This document shows, piece by piece, positions 32,367 through 43,900 of a stretch of 53,093 nt of DNA (positions are counted from its first letter, which is position 1; each line of letters starts with the position of its first letter). The notes under the pieces were generated by a model. That model was not told the DNA's origin, searched no databases, and saw only the letters and a list, made by a program, of their open reading frames with translations. The position numbers and the translations under genes were made by a program. Location of the stretch: the NCBI GenBank assembly GCA_009602725.1, contig WELB01000033.1, positions 865,152-918,244 of the forward strand, read 5' to 3'. The DNA is from Spirogloea muscicola. Its lineage: Eukaryota > Streptophyta > Zygnematophyceae > Spirogloeales > Spirogloeaceae.

Positions 32367-32886
32367 TTTGGAATCGCAATTGTGCCATACACCCAGCCCA
32401 CCTAGCCTGACGCCTGCTCAATAGCTGCTGCAAAGCTACCCGTACCGTTTGAGACTTCCAGACGGTAGATATGATACGATCATGTAAGCTTACCAGCACC
32501 GTTAGCACTCTCAAGCGGAGGGAACGTTACACAGTAGGCCCCGCAGCGCAGTGCGGCGGCGGCTGCGGCGGCGAGCAGCGACAAGGCTGCTCCTGGGCTT
32601 CCCGGGTTGGAACTGCCGCCGAGCCTCAGCCCAAGGCTCTCGTGCTTCCCCGTGCCACCCCCCCTCCAGGGTTGCGAGCGGGTCGCCTCATGGCCCGCCT
32701 TGCGGCGGGCCAAAGGTTCCTCCCTTGAAAGTGTAGATCTTAGCGAGGGTTGTTTCTGGACGTGCGGGGCCCGCCTCTAGGCGGGCCACTTGCCCGGCAA
32801 GCCAGCCCGCCACCTGGCGGGCCCACTTGTCCCAAATATAATGCCAACAGAGCCATGTGGCTTAACCAAAGTTCTGGTTTATTACA
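32367..32886 (-). repeat. RNase H scrap, LTR-A scrap and LTR-B (3' LTR of M5)
   Basis: 32367-32430 matches the RNase H segment at 36115-36175. 32431-32531 is the last 100 bp of LTR-A (GGAACGTTACA). 32532-32886 is a minus-oriented LTR-B without its first part, ending TCTGGTTTATTACA. It is followed by the polypurine side of M5 (ATCTCACCACTCTGG). Confidence 0.7.
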
Positions 32887-35800
32887 ATCTCACCACTCTG
32901 GTGTTCACGTCTTCGGGAACAACGAGGGAACAGCCGACAGGTAATAAGATGCCCGACGGCTGCTGCCTATACCGAGCCTCGGAGAATTACCACCCTTGGC
33001 CAGGTAATCCCCGAGAGCATCTGGACAGTTTGCCAAATTGGCCGCAGGCTCCCACGTGTTGTGCTCAGGCCCATACATGAGCCACTTCACCAGATAGTCA
33101 CGGTCTTACGCTCTCAGAGCTTGTCCCTGTGAGACAAGATATCTTCCACCTCGAAATCAAGATCATCCTCGATCAGTGGAGGTGGGGGCGGTTGGACACG
33201 ACCATCCAAAAGGAAGGCCCTCAGCTGAGACACATGGAAGACGTTGTGGACCTTCCGATGCACCGGTGTCTTCAGCTCGTAGAACACCTTGCCCACAAGG
33301 CGTAGTACTGCAAATGGTCCAACCCACATGGGCAGCAACTTGCGCGTACCCACAGCCCGCAAGGATAAGTGCTTCGTGCTCAGCAGCACTTGCGCAACAA
33401 CATCGGCGAACACGTCCTTCCGATGGTTGTCAGCATAAGCCTTCTGGCGACTCTGGGCAGTTTCCAAGAATTGCCGAGCTCGTCTTTGAGCCTCTAAGAA
33501 GGAAGTACGCCCAGAGAAGAGGGGCTGACAAAGCCAGCCCAAAAAGAAGGGACAACATTAAAAGCCAAAACAGATAAAGATGCCGGAAAAGGGCTACACT
33601 ACAAAACACAAGACGATGCAAAGGGAGATTCGGAGGGTCCCAAGTAAAGGCTACCGCGGCGGGAACTCGTTCCGGCCTCCCCACCTCAGGTGTTTTGGGA
33701 ATGCTGACCATAGTTGAGGAAGAATGGAGTCTCCTTTGTGGAAGCATGATAGGCATTGTCACAGCATATTTAGCTGGGGCCAACACTCGTCCCAGTCAGT
33801 CTGGCTGGGGTTGACGAAGTGCCTCAGCATGTCTTCGATTCGTTCTCTCAGTTTGGCCATCCTTTTGAGGAGGGTAGGCTGTGGACATGGACTGCTTCGT
33901 TATGCAATAAGCTTGAGTGATCTGTAAAGCGAGGATCGCGGTCCGAGACCAATCTCTCAGGTACTCCATGCAGCTTCCACACCTTATCCACACAGACGCC
34001 AGCGAAATCCTTCGCTGACATCCGCGTAGTCGTGCGAGCAAAATGCACCATTTTACTCAGGCGATCCACAAAGACGACAATGGCATCATAGCCGTTCCGC
34101 GTCTTAGGCAGTTGTGTGATAAATTCCACACTTACATCAGACCAATTCCGCGCCGGAATCTGCAGGGCTGAAGTAAGCCGGCAGGCTTGCCAGAGATTGC
34201 CTTACTACGCTGATATGTGGCACAGCTGACCACGAAAGCGCGCACCTGGGCTGAGAAGCCCTTCCACCAAAAGAGCCGTCGCACAGCCTGTTGGGTTTTG
34301 CTCACTCCAGATGACCTCTGCAGGGCGTATTATCATGCAGCTCCTGCATGTCAATGCGCAAGGCATTGCAGCCCGGGACCACAATAGCGTCACCTTGCCA
34401 TCAAAAGCCCTTTGTCATCAGTGAGGGTGCTTACCTTACGTTGGCGGCCGCAGCAAACCATGGGTCTTTGCCATACCCTCGACCAATGCGGACGTAGAGC
34501 TCAGAGAGTCAAGCCGTGGGTTGCCGAGGAGCTTAACGAGTCGGACGCAGTCCTGCAGCCCGCACTCCAGAAGCATTCCAGGTAGCCAACACATCAGCCC
34601 CGCGAATGGTGCGACTCACAGGGTCTGCAACGTCAAGCCGTCCAGGCCGAGAAACCCACTGCAAACTGAATTGTGCAATGCAATCAGTCATTCGAGCTTG
34701 ACGCCGAGTCAAATGCTGCTGCGTTTGGAAAACTGTCAACGGGCAACGATCCGTACAACCGTAGATTCCGCACACCTCCCAGGTAGCAACGCCAGACGCG
34801 TAATGTGTGCACCACAGCCAGTAGTAACTCCTGCTCACCCGTAATGTAATATCGCCCTGCAAGAATCAGCAGGCGACTCTCAAACGCTAACAGGTGACCC
34901 TCTTTCAAGAGCACGGCCGGTCAAAGAGGCATCACAGATGAGCTCATATGGCACGCCTTCACGAGGAAAGGCCAGCACAGGCGGAGATGTCAGCGCCTGC
35001 TGTATTCCCTCAAATGCCCTGTGGCATTCGGACGACCAATCCCAAGGTACGTCCTTACGAGTCAGCTTCGTAAGAGGAAGTGCCAAGTTCCATAACCTTG
35101 TAGAAACTTACGGAAGTAATTTGGGAATGCCAGAAAGGAACGCACGGTAGGTACATTCCGTGGCACAGGCCAATCCATACGACCGAACTCTTCTTGGCGT
35201 CGACACGTACGCCGTCATTGGCCGCGACATGCCCAAGGTACGTCAGCTCTGGCTGGTAAATGCGCACTTGGACCTCTTGGCATACAATTGAGTCTCACGC
35301 AGCAACCGCAGCAATGGGCGCAGGTGCCTTACGTAATTCGTAGGCGTTTTGCTGAACACCAGTATGTCGTCCCAAGTAAACCAGCACAAAATGGTAGAGC
35401 AGGGAGCCAAAGACCCTCAACATCACCGCCTGGAATGTAGCCGGTGCATTGTCAGACCAAAGCTCAGCACCTTGAACTGAAAATGTTCAAGCAGCGTACG
35501 GAACGCCGCCTTCGGAACATCCGCAGGCGTGATTCGAATCTGATGATACCCACTTGCCAGGTCCAGGGAGCTGAACACGGTAGCCCCTGCAAGCCAATCG
35601 AACAGATATGTACTCTAGGCAATGGGTATCGATTCTTGATAGTACGCCTTTTCAAAAGCTCGATAATCAATGCACAACCGTGGAGTGCCGTTCTTCGTTT
35701 AAACAAAGAGGATAGGTGCTCCATATGGCGATTGAGAGGGCTCAATGTAGCCCTTCGTCAGCAGGTCCTCGACCTGGGATTGCATTTCTCGAGATTCGAG

Positions 35801-36058
35801 AGAGCTCAGCCGGTAAAAGGGACGTAAGGCAAGTGAGCGCCCGACTTCAATGGTTTTGTATAAGCCACACCTCGGTGAGGAGGTAGACCGTCAGAGAGAG
35901 AGTCGGGAAACACATCCGCAAACTCTTTCCAGCAACTTATCAAGGACCCCGCCATGCAAATCCGCAGCATTCACACACAAGTCAGGCGTAGACTCGTCAT
36001 TAAACGCCACCATCACAAGAAATGCCATCTGCACAGTGTTCGTGTAATCAGTCGCTTT
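32887..36058 (-). pseudogene. pol: pol remnant of M5: protease to chromodomain
   Basis: The longest decayed Pol. From the right: protease/linker (36058-35891; NTVQMAFLVMVAFNDES), reverse transcriptase (35827-35060), RNase H (35050-34533; LTGRALERG, then LTRRQARMTDCIAQF), integrase core (34129-33848; PKTRNGYDAIVVFVDRLSKM, GVPERLVSDRDPRF), integrase C-terminus (33542-33114; AQVLLSTKHLSLRAVGTRKL, LLPMWVGPFAVLRLVGKVFY) and chromodomain (33090-32905; KWLMYGPEHNTWEPAA). M5 keeps YHQIRITPA where P1 and M3 have a shared deletion. A 130-bp AT-rich insertion sits at about 33510-33640. Numerous shifts prevent expression. Confidence 0.8.
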
Positions 36059-36649
36059 TGCAATGTTGCGGCTCACCAGGTCCGCAAACATTTATTCTTC
36101 CAGGGCAAAACACCCACTGGAAACGGAATTGTGTCATGCACTCAGCCCACCGTGCTTGACGCCTGCTCAGTTGCTGTTGCGTGAGAAAGTGGGTCAACGG
36201 ACAGTGGCCCGTCACCACCGTAAAGTCAACACCCTCGAGATAGCATCGCCACACACGTAGGGCGTGCACAACAGCAAGGAGCTCTTGCTCCCCCGTAGTG
36301 TAGTTGCGCTCTGCCGGGCAAAGCAGGCGACTCTCAAATGCTACGGAGTTACCCTCTTGCAAGAGAACGGCACCAATGCCGATCAAAGAGGCGTCACATA
36401 CTGCTTCAAATGGCACGCCTTCTCGAGGCAAGGCCAAAACGGGTGGACTTACCCGGACCTGTTCAATATCCTCGAATGCCCTCTGGCATTCAGACGTCCC
36501 CACCCAGCTGAAGTCCTAACGAGTGAGCTTCGTAAGAGGAGATGCCATACTTCAGTATCCTTGCAGGAACTTGCGGAAGTAATCTGCGAACCCCAAGAAA
36601 GAACGCAACTGTGGCTCATTCCGTGGCACTGGCAGTCCTTTACTACTAC
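36059..36649 (-). pseudogene. RT thumb and RNase H fragment from another copy
   Basis: Minus-strand frame of 151 codons (36503-36048): SECQRAFEDIEQVRVSPPVL, VCDASLIGIGAVLLQEGNSV, the metal-binding ERNYTTGEQELLAVVHALRV helix, and LTHFLTQQQLSRRQARWAEC. RNase H is therefore nearly intact in this piece. Its 3' side runs into the protease/RT linker of M5 at 36058 in the wrong order, so two different elements are joined here. On the other side it is cut by LTR-A at 36650. Confidence 0.8.
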
Positions 36650-36763
36650 TGTAACGTCCTTGTCCCTAACCACACATTTAGGGTCAGGACATCCTGTTTG
36701 GGTTTCGGATATAGGTTGTTTTGGAGACGACCCCCTTACAGTGGAACGCCAGCGCACACAGCG

Positions 36764-38136
36764 TGTAACATCTCAGTCCCTAATCACATAGTCAGGGTTA
36801 GAATGTCCTGTTTGAATTCAAGCATAGGTATTTAGGAGACAACCCTCATACAGGAGAGCGCCAACGCACACACGCGCATAGCGCGCAGCGGAAGTCTTAC
36901 CCTGAGGCACCGCCCTAGGGCGATGATTCTACCCATAGACTTACAGAGAACTGGCGGGGCCCGCAGCAACGAGCTGCGGCGACGCGCTGGGCAGCAGACG
37001 GCCGCAGCCGAGCTGTAGCATCCCTGTCCAGTGAGCCGGCGGGGCCCGCAGCGACGAGCTGCGGCGACGAGCTAGGCAGTAGGCGGCAGCAGCAGAGCTG
37101 TGGCGGCGGCGGCGGCAGCAGCAAGGCTGTGTCATGAATCGCGCCCTAGCCCGAGCTCGAGCCGGCGCCCCGCGCCCTAAGCCTAAATCCAGCCTAGTCA
37201 GCCCTAACCCTAATCTGGGCTCCTCTAGAGGGTTCCCGAGGGACCCCGGGCATGGGAACGTCATCCTGCAACTTCTAGATCTTTACAGAGGCCCTAGTGA
37301 GGCTAGGCTATATAAGGAGGGGGGGCCCCTCTTGGGCCCCCATCTCCAGCAATCTGTATCCTGCCTGCTCACCTCTCGAGCACTCTGTACTCTTGCCCCT
37401 CCAGTAATCCAAGACGCCTTGTGCATCGTGCTTCCAGTCTCTTGATCCTCGCTCGCAGTCCAGCTCCGCGTCCTAAGGCCCCGGGCCTCCGCCCGCCGCC
37501 TTACAGGCTGGCTAGGCAGCAGAGGGGCTGGCTAGGCAGCAGCAGGGCTGTGTCTCTCTCGGCGTTGGTCGGACTCCCGAGCCCGGCCAAGGCCTACTAC
37601 TTATATAGCGTACCACCTGCCACCCCTCGCCCGAGGGTGTGACGAGGGTCGCCCCAAAGGCCCTCCCCCGGAGGGGCGGGCCGGAAGAAGGGGACACGGA
37701 GAGCGGCGCCTTGGGCGGCTCCAAGGAGGCGCGAAACGGCGCCTTGAGCCGCCTCAAGGGGACGCGAAGCGGTGCGCGAACGCTGCGCCATTGGACGGCG
37801 CGGAGGGGCGCCTCGGCAGAGCCAATGAGGTACGACGGGGAACCTTGTGCCGCTTCAAGGAGGCGCGACGCGGCGCCTTGGGCGGCTCCGAGGAGGCGTG
37901 AAGCGGCGCGTCGGGCGGCGCGTCGCGGCTCCTCGGGCAGAGCACGTGCAGTACGGGACCGGGGCCTCGGGCCGCGGCGCCGGGGGCGGAGCACGTGCGG
38001 CACGGAAGCGGGGCCTCGGGCCGCGGCGCCGAGGGCAGAGCCGGTACCGTTTTGGGCGTCCAAATGCGGTAGATACCATACGACCATTGTAAGGTTACCG
38101 GCACCGTGGGCACTCCCAAACGGAGGGAACGTTACA
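36764..38136 (-). mobile_element. Inner LTR-A inside LTR-A, itself split by LTR-D
   Basis: TGTAACATCTCAGTCCC to GGGAACGTTACA. Flanks CAGCG (36759-36763) and CAACG (38137-38141) look like a target duplication with one change. About 992 bp remain when the nested LTR-D is removed. The block around 37000-37070 is locally duplicated. Confidence 0.82.
37130..37505 (+). mobile_element. Solo LTR-D with GGCTG target duplication
   Basis: 376 bp, TGTCATGAATC to CGCCTTACA, same family as 40607-40981. GGCTG flanks it at 37125-37129 and 37506-37510. It is the youngest layer of a three-level nest. Confidence 0.93.
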
Positions 38137-38760
38137 CAACGCACACATGCGGACAGAGCGCAGCGGACATTTTACACTGAGGCACCGCCGGAAGGTGGCG
38201 ACTCACCGAGGGTCAGCAGCTGTCTCCGCAAGGGGTGCAGCCATGGTGCTTAACGTGAGCCGGCGGGGCCCGCAGCGACGATCTGCGGCGATGGGCTGGG
38301 CAGCAGGCGGCAGCGCCAGAGCTTTGGCGGCGGCTGCAGCGGCAGGCAGCAGCAGGAGAGCTGTGGCGGCGGCTGCGGCAGCAGGCAGCAGCAGGGCTGG
38401 TGCCTCTCTTGGCGTCACGGGTCCGAGTGAGCAGTCTCGCTTCTGCCTACAACTGATAAGCGTTCAATCTGCCACCCCTCCCCCGAGGGTGTGACGAGGA
38501 TTGCCCCCAAGGTCCTTCCCGGAGGGGCGGGCCTGACCAATGGGGACGGAGCGGCGCCCCTTGGGCGGCCGCGAAGGGACGCCCCTTGGGCGGCACCAAG
38601 GAGGCGCGTCGCAGCGCCGGGGGCAGCGCGACGCGGCCCCTCGGACGGCGCCAAGGAGGGACGAAGCGGCGCCTCCTGGCGGCGCCAACGGGGCGCGCAG
38701 CGGCGACTCCTGGGCTGTGAACATGCGGTACGAAACTTGGGGCCTCGGACTGCAGCATGG

Positions 38761-39140
38761 GGCCTCAGACCGCAGCAAAGTACCAATCAGCCCATCGGTG
38801 CAGATCCACGAGTACAGTCTGGCAAAAGGGTCTCGGGTCACAAGAGACCAGTCAGTGCCAGAGAGCATCAGAAGGAACCTTACACGGTCAGTCGAACCAT
38901 CACGAGATATGCGAGGCTAGCCAGATGCAAGGACTCCTCTGATGCTCTGGCACTGACTAGTCTCTTTCTAGTGACAGTATGGGACTATAAGTTACATCAC
39001 CTCAACGTTGTCTACTATACACATGTATCAGTGATCCATTCCTCTGATACCAAATGTGACGTATACACGCAGTTAGGGGTTACTACGTCCTTATATGAAT
39101 TCAAACCTAGGGGTTTCGGAACCACAGTCAACCCTGTCTA
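38761..39140 (-). repeat. Leader, primer site and start of another LTR (LTR-F)
   Basis: 39055 to about 39140 begins TGTGACGTATACACGCAG and is the end of a minus-strand 5' LTR. TGGTATCAGAGG (39041-39052, minus) is its primer site. 38780-39040 is the leader, with a hairpin (38848-38878 against 38938-38965, GTCAGTGCCAGAG and its complement). The leader resembles the one after LTR-E at 24572. No gag follows. Confidence 0.7.
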
Positions 39141-39440
39141 AGGTTATCCTCCTTTAGCTTATATCCTATTTAACATTATCAAATTTTGGCAAACCGAGTA
39201 GGTTCATAGTCTTAAGGTTATAATCCTCTATACTTCCGTACTATAAATTTTCTCAAATATAAGCTTATACCTATGGACGGACCGTGCGACCAACCATCCG
39301 ACCCCGCGACCAGCATAAGTGGGCTATACGTAGTGACTTTGAAAGATTGTATGTAGTCAATGACCCTATGACAAAGTGCGCAATTACTACTTTAAGGTGG
39401 CCGTCTGGTTGCCGCCGCCTTGCACAAGACTCTGGCATAA
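39141..39440. other. AT-rich stretch without a gene
   Basis: Markedly AT-richer than the flanks (e.g. around 39160-39270), with no open frame above 40 codons. It lies just beyond the stop codon of the transposase pseudogene and may contain the 3' end of that DNA transposon, but I could not find matching terminal inverted repeats. Confidence 0.5.
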
Positions 39441-39448
39441 GCAATCCG

Positions 39449-40606
39449 TCATGACGACTCGAAAAAGGCGGTCATGGATGTCTGCTTGAGCCGCCGCACT
39501 TGCTCAACGCGGGTGTCATATTGAAGGCCACGGATGACGGCGATCGCCGACGCTTGCTTCGCATCCGACACATCAAGCATGTCGGCGACAGCTCGGAGAG
39601 CAAGGCGTTCCTCCAAAGGAAGCGCCTGTGTGTCCGTGTCGGCCGGCGCGGGCTCGTCCACTCTCTGACCCGGCTCGGCGTCGTTCTCAATGTCAATGTC
39701 GACGTACAATCCTTGAAGCTCAATGTCGGGCTCCAAGAGCTCATCCATGGTGAGCGCATCCCGGACACGCAGATCTTCGATCAGGCCGACGATGTCTTGC
39801 TCGGCGGCGACGTCGGAGGCCACGAGCGGCACGGAACGCCCTCGTTGGTCCGTCCTGTATGCTTGAAGCAATTGGCAATGGTTTGCTGCCCAACCTTGTC
39901 CCAAGCATGCAGCGTTCAACGCGTGGCTTTAGCTGGTCGACCTTGTAAATGTCGGTCTCCTGTGCCTCGTCACGATCAACGGCGTGCTGGAGGTTAGCCG
40001 GCGCAAATGCCACTTGAAGCTTGCTATGATACCTGCGTCCATTGGTTGCAGTTTTGATGTGGTGTTGGGCGGAAGCATGGCAATCTTCGTCTTCTTAGGC
40101 GCAAGGTCGCCGACTCCATGGCTTGGAGCGTTATCCAAGAGAACAAGAACGTGGCGGTCCTGTCGTAGCATGTCTCCATCAAAGGCAGCGAGCCAATCAC
40201 GAAAGAAAAGTCCAGTCATCCACGCTTTGGTGTTGTGCTTGCATGAGAAAGCGGGGTTGAGGGCGGTCTTGCCATTGACTGCGCGGGGCTTATTTGCATG
40301 CCCGATGATGAATGGAGCGCGCTTGTCGGAAGCGTCCGCATTGCATGTGAAAGCGATTGTGATCCGCGTTTTGCTCATTTTCAGGCCTTTGATTTGCCGG
40401 CGAGCGATGTTGCGGTCGGCGGCCATGCAATAGGAAAGGCCTGTTTCGTCCATCTTGTAAACGTCGCACAGGGGGGAAGGTGTGACAATTGCGCGCAGGC
40501 CCGGGAGGCTTGCGGCAACAACGGCGCTGTCAACAGATTCACTTTCGCCATGACTTTTGAACGACCGAAAACGATAGCGCTGCTGAAAGCACTGGAGCCA
40601 TCCATT
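39449..40606 (-). pseudogene. pogo/Tigger-like DDE transposase, 3' part
   Basis: Continuation of the frame interrupted at 40606. It shows WLQCFQQRYRF (end of the CENP-B type DNA-binding domain), the DDE_1 core with YKMDETGLSY (first Asp), HVLVLLDNAPSH (second Asp) and NTTSKLQPMDAGIIASFK (third Asp), then HAVDRDEAQETDIYKVDQL and AWDKVGQQTIANCF, both typical of pogo/Tigger proteins. The last two motifs lie in other frames, so at least two frameshifts occur (near 40000 and 39900). The C-terminal acidic region (39919-39449) is open and ends in QTSMTAFFESS, a PCNA-interaction motif. The three catalytic aspartates are intact. The gene is dead through frameshifts and the retrotransposon insertion. 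Confidence 0.85.
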
Positions 40607-40981
40607 TGTAAGGCGGCGGGCGGAGGCCCGGGGCCTTAGGACGCGGAGCTGGACTGCAAGCGAGGATCAAGAGACTGGAAGCACGATGCACAAGGCGTCT
40701 TGGATTACTGGAGGGGCAAGAGTACAGAGTGCTCGAGAGGTGAGCAGGCAGGATACAGATTGCTGGAGATGGGGGCCCAAGAGGGGCCCCCCTCCTTATA
40801 TAGCCTAGCCTCACTAGGGCCTCTGTAAAGATCTAGAAGTTGCAGGAGGACGTTCCCATGCCCGGGGTCCCTCGGGAACCCTCTAGAGGAGCCCAGATTA
40901 GGCTTAGGGCTGACTAGGCTGGATTTAGGCTTAGGGCGCGGGGCGCCGGCTCGAGCTCGGGCTAGGGCGCGATTCATGACA
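40607..40981 (-). repeat. 3' LTR (LTR-D) of the intact chromovirus
   Basis: 375 bp. It differs from the 5' LTR at two sites (CTGCAAGCG against CTGCGAGCG; TAGGCTTAGG against TAGGGTTAGG). At both sites the 5' LTR agrees with the solo LTRs, so the changes arose in this copy. Confidence 0.95.
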
Positions 40982-40984
40982 GGA

Positions 40985-40992
40985 CCCCCCCC
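40985..40992 (-). other. Polypurine tract
   Basis: Eight G on the minus strand, preceded by AA from the pol stop codon and followed by TCC and the 3' LTR. It is the expected primer for plus-strand DNA. Confidence 0.8.
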
Positions 40993-43900
40993 TTAGGATG
41001 GCCGCTCCGAGGCCGTCGGCTTGGGTTTGGTGGGGTGTGCTGCGTGGAACTTGCGAACTGCCGCCGGGGCGTGCCCCAAGTGCGAAGCAGGCTCCCAGGT
41101 GTCGTCGTTGGCGCCGTAGCCCCGCCACCGGACGAGGTACTGCAGGCGCCCGCGGTGGAAGCGGGAGTTCGAGACGGCCGCGACCTCGTACTCGTCGTCG
41201 CCATCCACGCGGACCGGAGGCGGGGGAGCTTGGTGGCGGCCGGGAAAGGTGTTGCTGGCGTACGGCTCCAGGAGGCACACATGGAAGACGTTGTGGAGCC
41301 GCGCACGAGGTCCTAGGTCAAGCCGGTAAGCCCGCAGGCCAACCTTCTCCAGGATAGGGTAGGGGCCGAGCCGCTTGAAGTCTAGCTTGGAGTTAGGGCG
41401 GGAGCTCGTGATGTGGCGCCGGAGGAGCCACACCTTGTCGCCGGGGGCGTACTCGGGTGCCGGGAGATGGCGCTGGTCGTAGTAGCGCGACTGGAGTTGT
41501 TGCGCTTGCTGCAGAGCGGTCTTGAGGTGGGTCTGCGTCTCTGCCAATGCATGGAGGTAGTCGGCGGCGTGAGGTACTAGATCCGCCCGGGTGGGAGCAA
41601 TGGTGGTCGCTGGGTGGTAGCCGTAGTTAGCGTAGAAGGGGGTCCGCTTGATGGATACGTGGAACGAGTTGTTGTAGGAGAACTCTGCAAGGGGAAGGAG
41701 TTGTGCCCAGTCGTCTTGCTGGTAGGAGCAGTAGGCTCGTAGGTATTGTTCCAGCACTTGATTGACTCGCTCGGTTTGACCGTCCGACTGTGGGTGGTGC
41801 GCAGTAGAGAGTGAACTGTGGATGCCGCACGCCTTGAGTAGGTGTCGCCAGAACTGGGAGGTGAAGAGGCGGTCGCGATCGCTCACGATGTCCGAAGGGA
41901 AGCCATGGAGCTTGAAGACATGGTGTAGGAAGAGCTGGGCGATGTGAGGAGCCGGATCCTTCTTGCAGCATGGGATGAAGTGCGCCATCTTGGTGAGTCG
42001 GTCCACCACCACCAGGATGGTGTCATAGCCGGAAGACAAGGGGAGATCCGTGATGAAGTCGCAGGAGATGGAAGCCCAAGGGCGTCGTGGAATGGGTAAG
42101 GGCTGGAGGAGTCCGTGAGGGGCATGCCGAGGGGTCTTGATCCTGTTGCAAGTGTCGCAGGTTTTCACGTACTCGTTGATGAAGTCTCTCATGCCTGGCC
42201 AGAAGTAGTGTCGACAGAGTTGCTCGTGGGTCTTCGATTGTCCATAGTGTCCCGCTTGTGGGGAGTCGTGGTGTTGTCGCAGCAGCTGCAGCTTGAGGGG
42301 GAGCGAGTTGGGGATGAAGAGCCGGTTGTTGTAGAGTAGGAGGCCGTTGTGGAGGGAGTAGGAAGCGAGGTCGTCCGGAGAAGGAGAGGCGGGGTGGAGC
42401 AGACGGTTGATGTAGAGCTGACATTGTGGATCTTGTTGCTGGGCTGTTTTGATTTGCTGATGCAATTGTGGATTGGAGAATGTGAAGGTGGCGCAGAGAC
42501 GAAGAGGAACTGGACATGGTTGGACCGATGAGGATGCCGATTCATAGTCGGGGCGGCGAGAGAGGGCGTCCGCCTTCCCGTGGGAGCTGCCTCGGCGATA
42601 TTCGATGATGAAGTCGAAACCTGCCAGGTACTCCGCCCATCGAGCTTGTCGGCGCGAGAGTTGTTTGAGATTGTTGAAGTACACAAGGTTTTTGTGGTCG
42701 CTGAACACCCGGATGGTCGCGGAGGCGCCTTCTAGATACGCGCGCCAGTGCTTGAAAGCTTGGACAATGGCAAGAAGCTCTTTATCATGGATGGTATAGT
42801 TGATTTCCGCAGGATTGAGTTTCCGACTGTAGTAGGCCACTGGATGCAGAACCTTTTTGTCGTCCCGTTGCGACAGGATGCAGCCGATTGCGAAGTCTGA
42901 CGCGTCGGTTTCCACGATGCTCTCTCGTGCAGGGTCGAAATGGGAGAGGACAGGCGCTGAAGCGAAAGTCTTCTTGAGGAAATCAAATGCGGTTTGAGCG
43001 GCTGGAGTCCACTGGAACTTGGTACCACGTTGCGTGAGCACGGTGAGCGGAATGGTGACTTGGGCGTAGTTCTTGACGAAGCGTCGGTAGAAGTTGGCGA
43101 AACCGAGAAATTGTTGCACGTGTCGAAGGGTCTGCGGGGTTGGCCATGCCAGGACTGCTTCCACCTTACTTGGGGCCATGTGAACGCCTTGGGAGGTGAT
43201 GGTGTAGCCCAAAAACTCGATTTTCTCCACGTGGAACTCGCACTTCTCCGCCTTAGCGTACAATCCCGCGTTTCGAAGCTTGCCGAGTATTTGACGCACA
43301 TGATGGGTATGCTCGTCCATTGTTTTAGAGAAGATGAGGATGTCGTCCAGGTACACCACGCAGAAGTCGTCAAGGTAGTCTCGTAGGGTCTCATTCATGA
43401 ACCGCTGGAACGTCGCAGGTGCATTTGTGAGACCAAAGGGCATCACAAGGTACTCGTAGTGGCCATAGCGGGTCCTGAAGGCCGTCTTCCATTCCTCACC
43501 CGAAGCGATCCGGACCAACTGGTAAGCGTTCCTCAAGTCCACTTTTGTGAAGATCTTTGCATCTCGTACCCGGTCCAACAGCTCCGAGATCAGAGGGAGA
43601 GGATGCCGGTCTTTGATGGTGATGGCATTGAGTGCGCGGTAGTCCACGCAAGGCCGTAAGGTGCCGTCCTTCTTTTTCACAAACAGGATTGGAGCCCCAG
43701 CCGGAGAATGGGATGGACGGATCCAACCCTTGGCGAGACTCTCCTCGAGGTACGCCTTCAGAGTCTTGAGTTCCACCTCCGAGAGGGAGTAGATGGGCCC
43801 CCAAGGTGGTTGTCGGTCGGGGACCAATGGAATGGAGTGGTCGTAGGCACGGTGAGGGGGAAGGCTGTCAGCCTTTCGCTTGGAGAAGACGTCGAGGAAG

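Larger units (their letters stand above)
36650..38760 (-). repeat. Outer LTR-A, split by a second LTR-A
   Basis: 36650-36763 (TGTAACGTCCTTGTCCC) and 38137 to about 38760 are two parts of one minus LTR-A. The right end fades into GC-rich AAGCGGCGCC units and the terminal TTACA is missing. Confidence 0.75.

Noticed and set aside
37597-38252. Several open frames above 120 codons on both strands
   Set aside because: All fall in the AAGCGGCGCC minisatellite of LTR-A, where stops are rare for compositional reasons.
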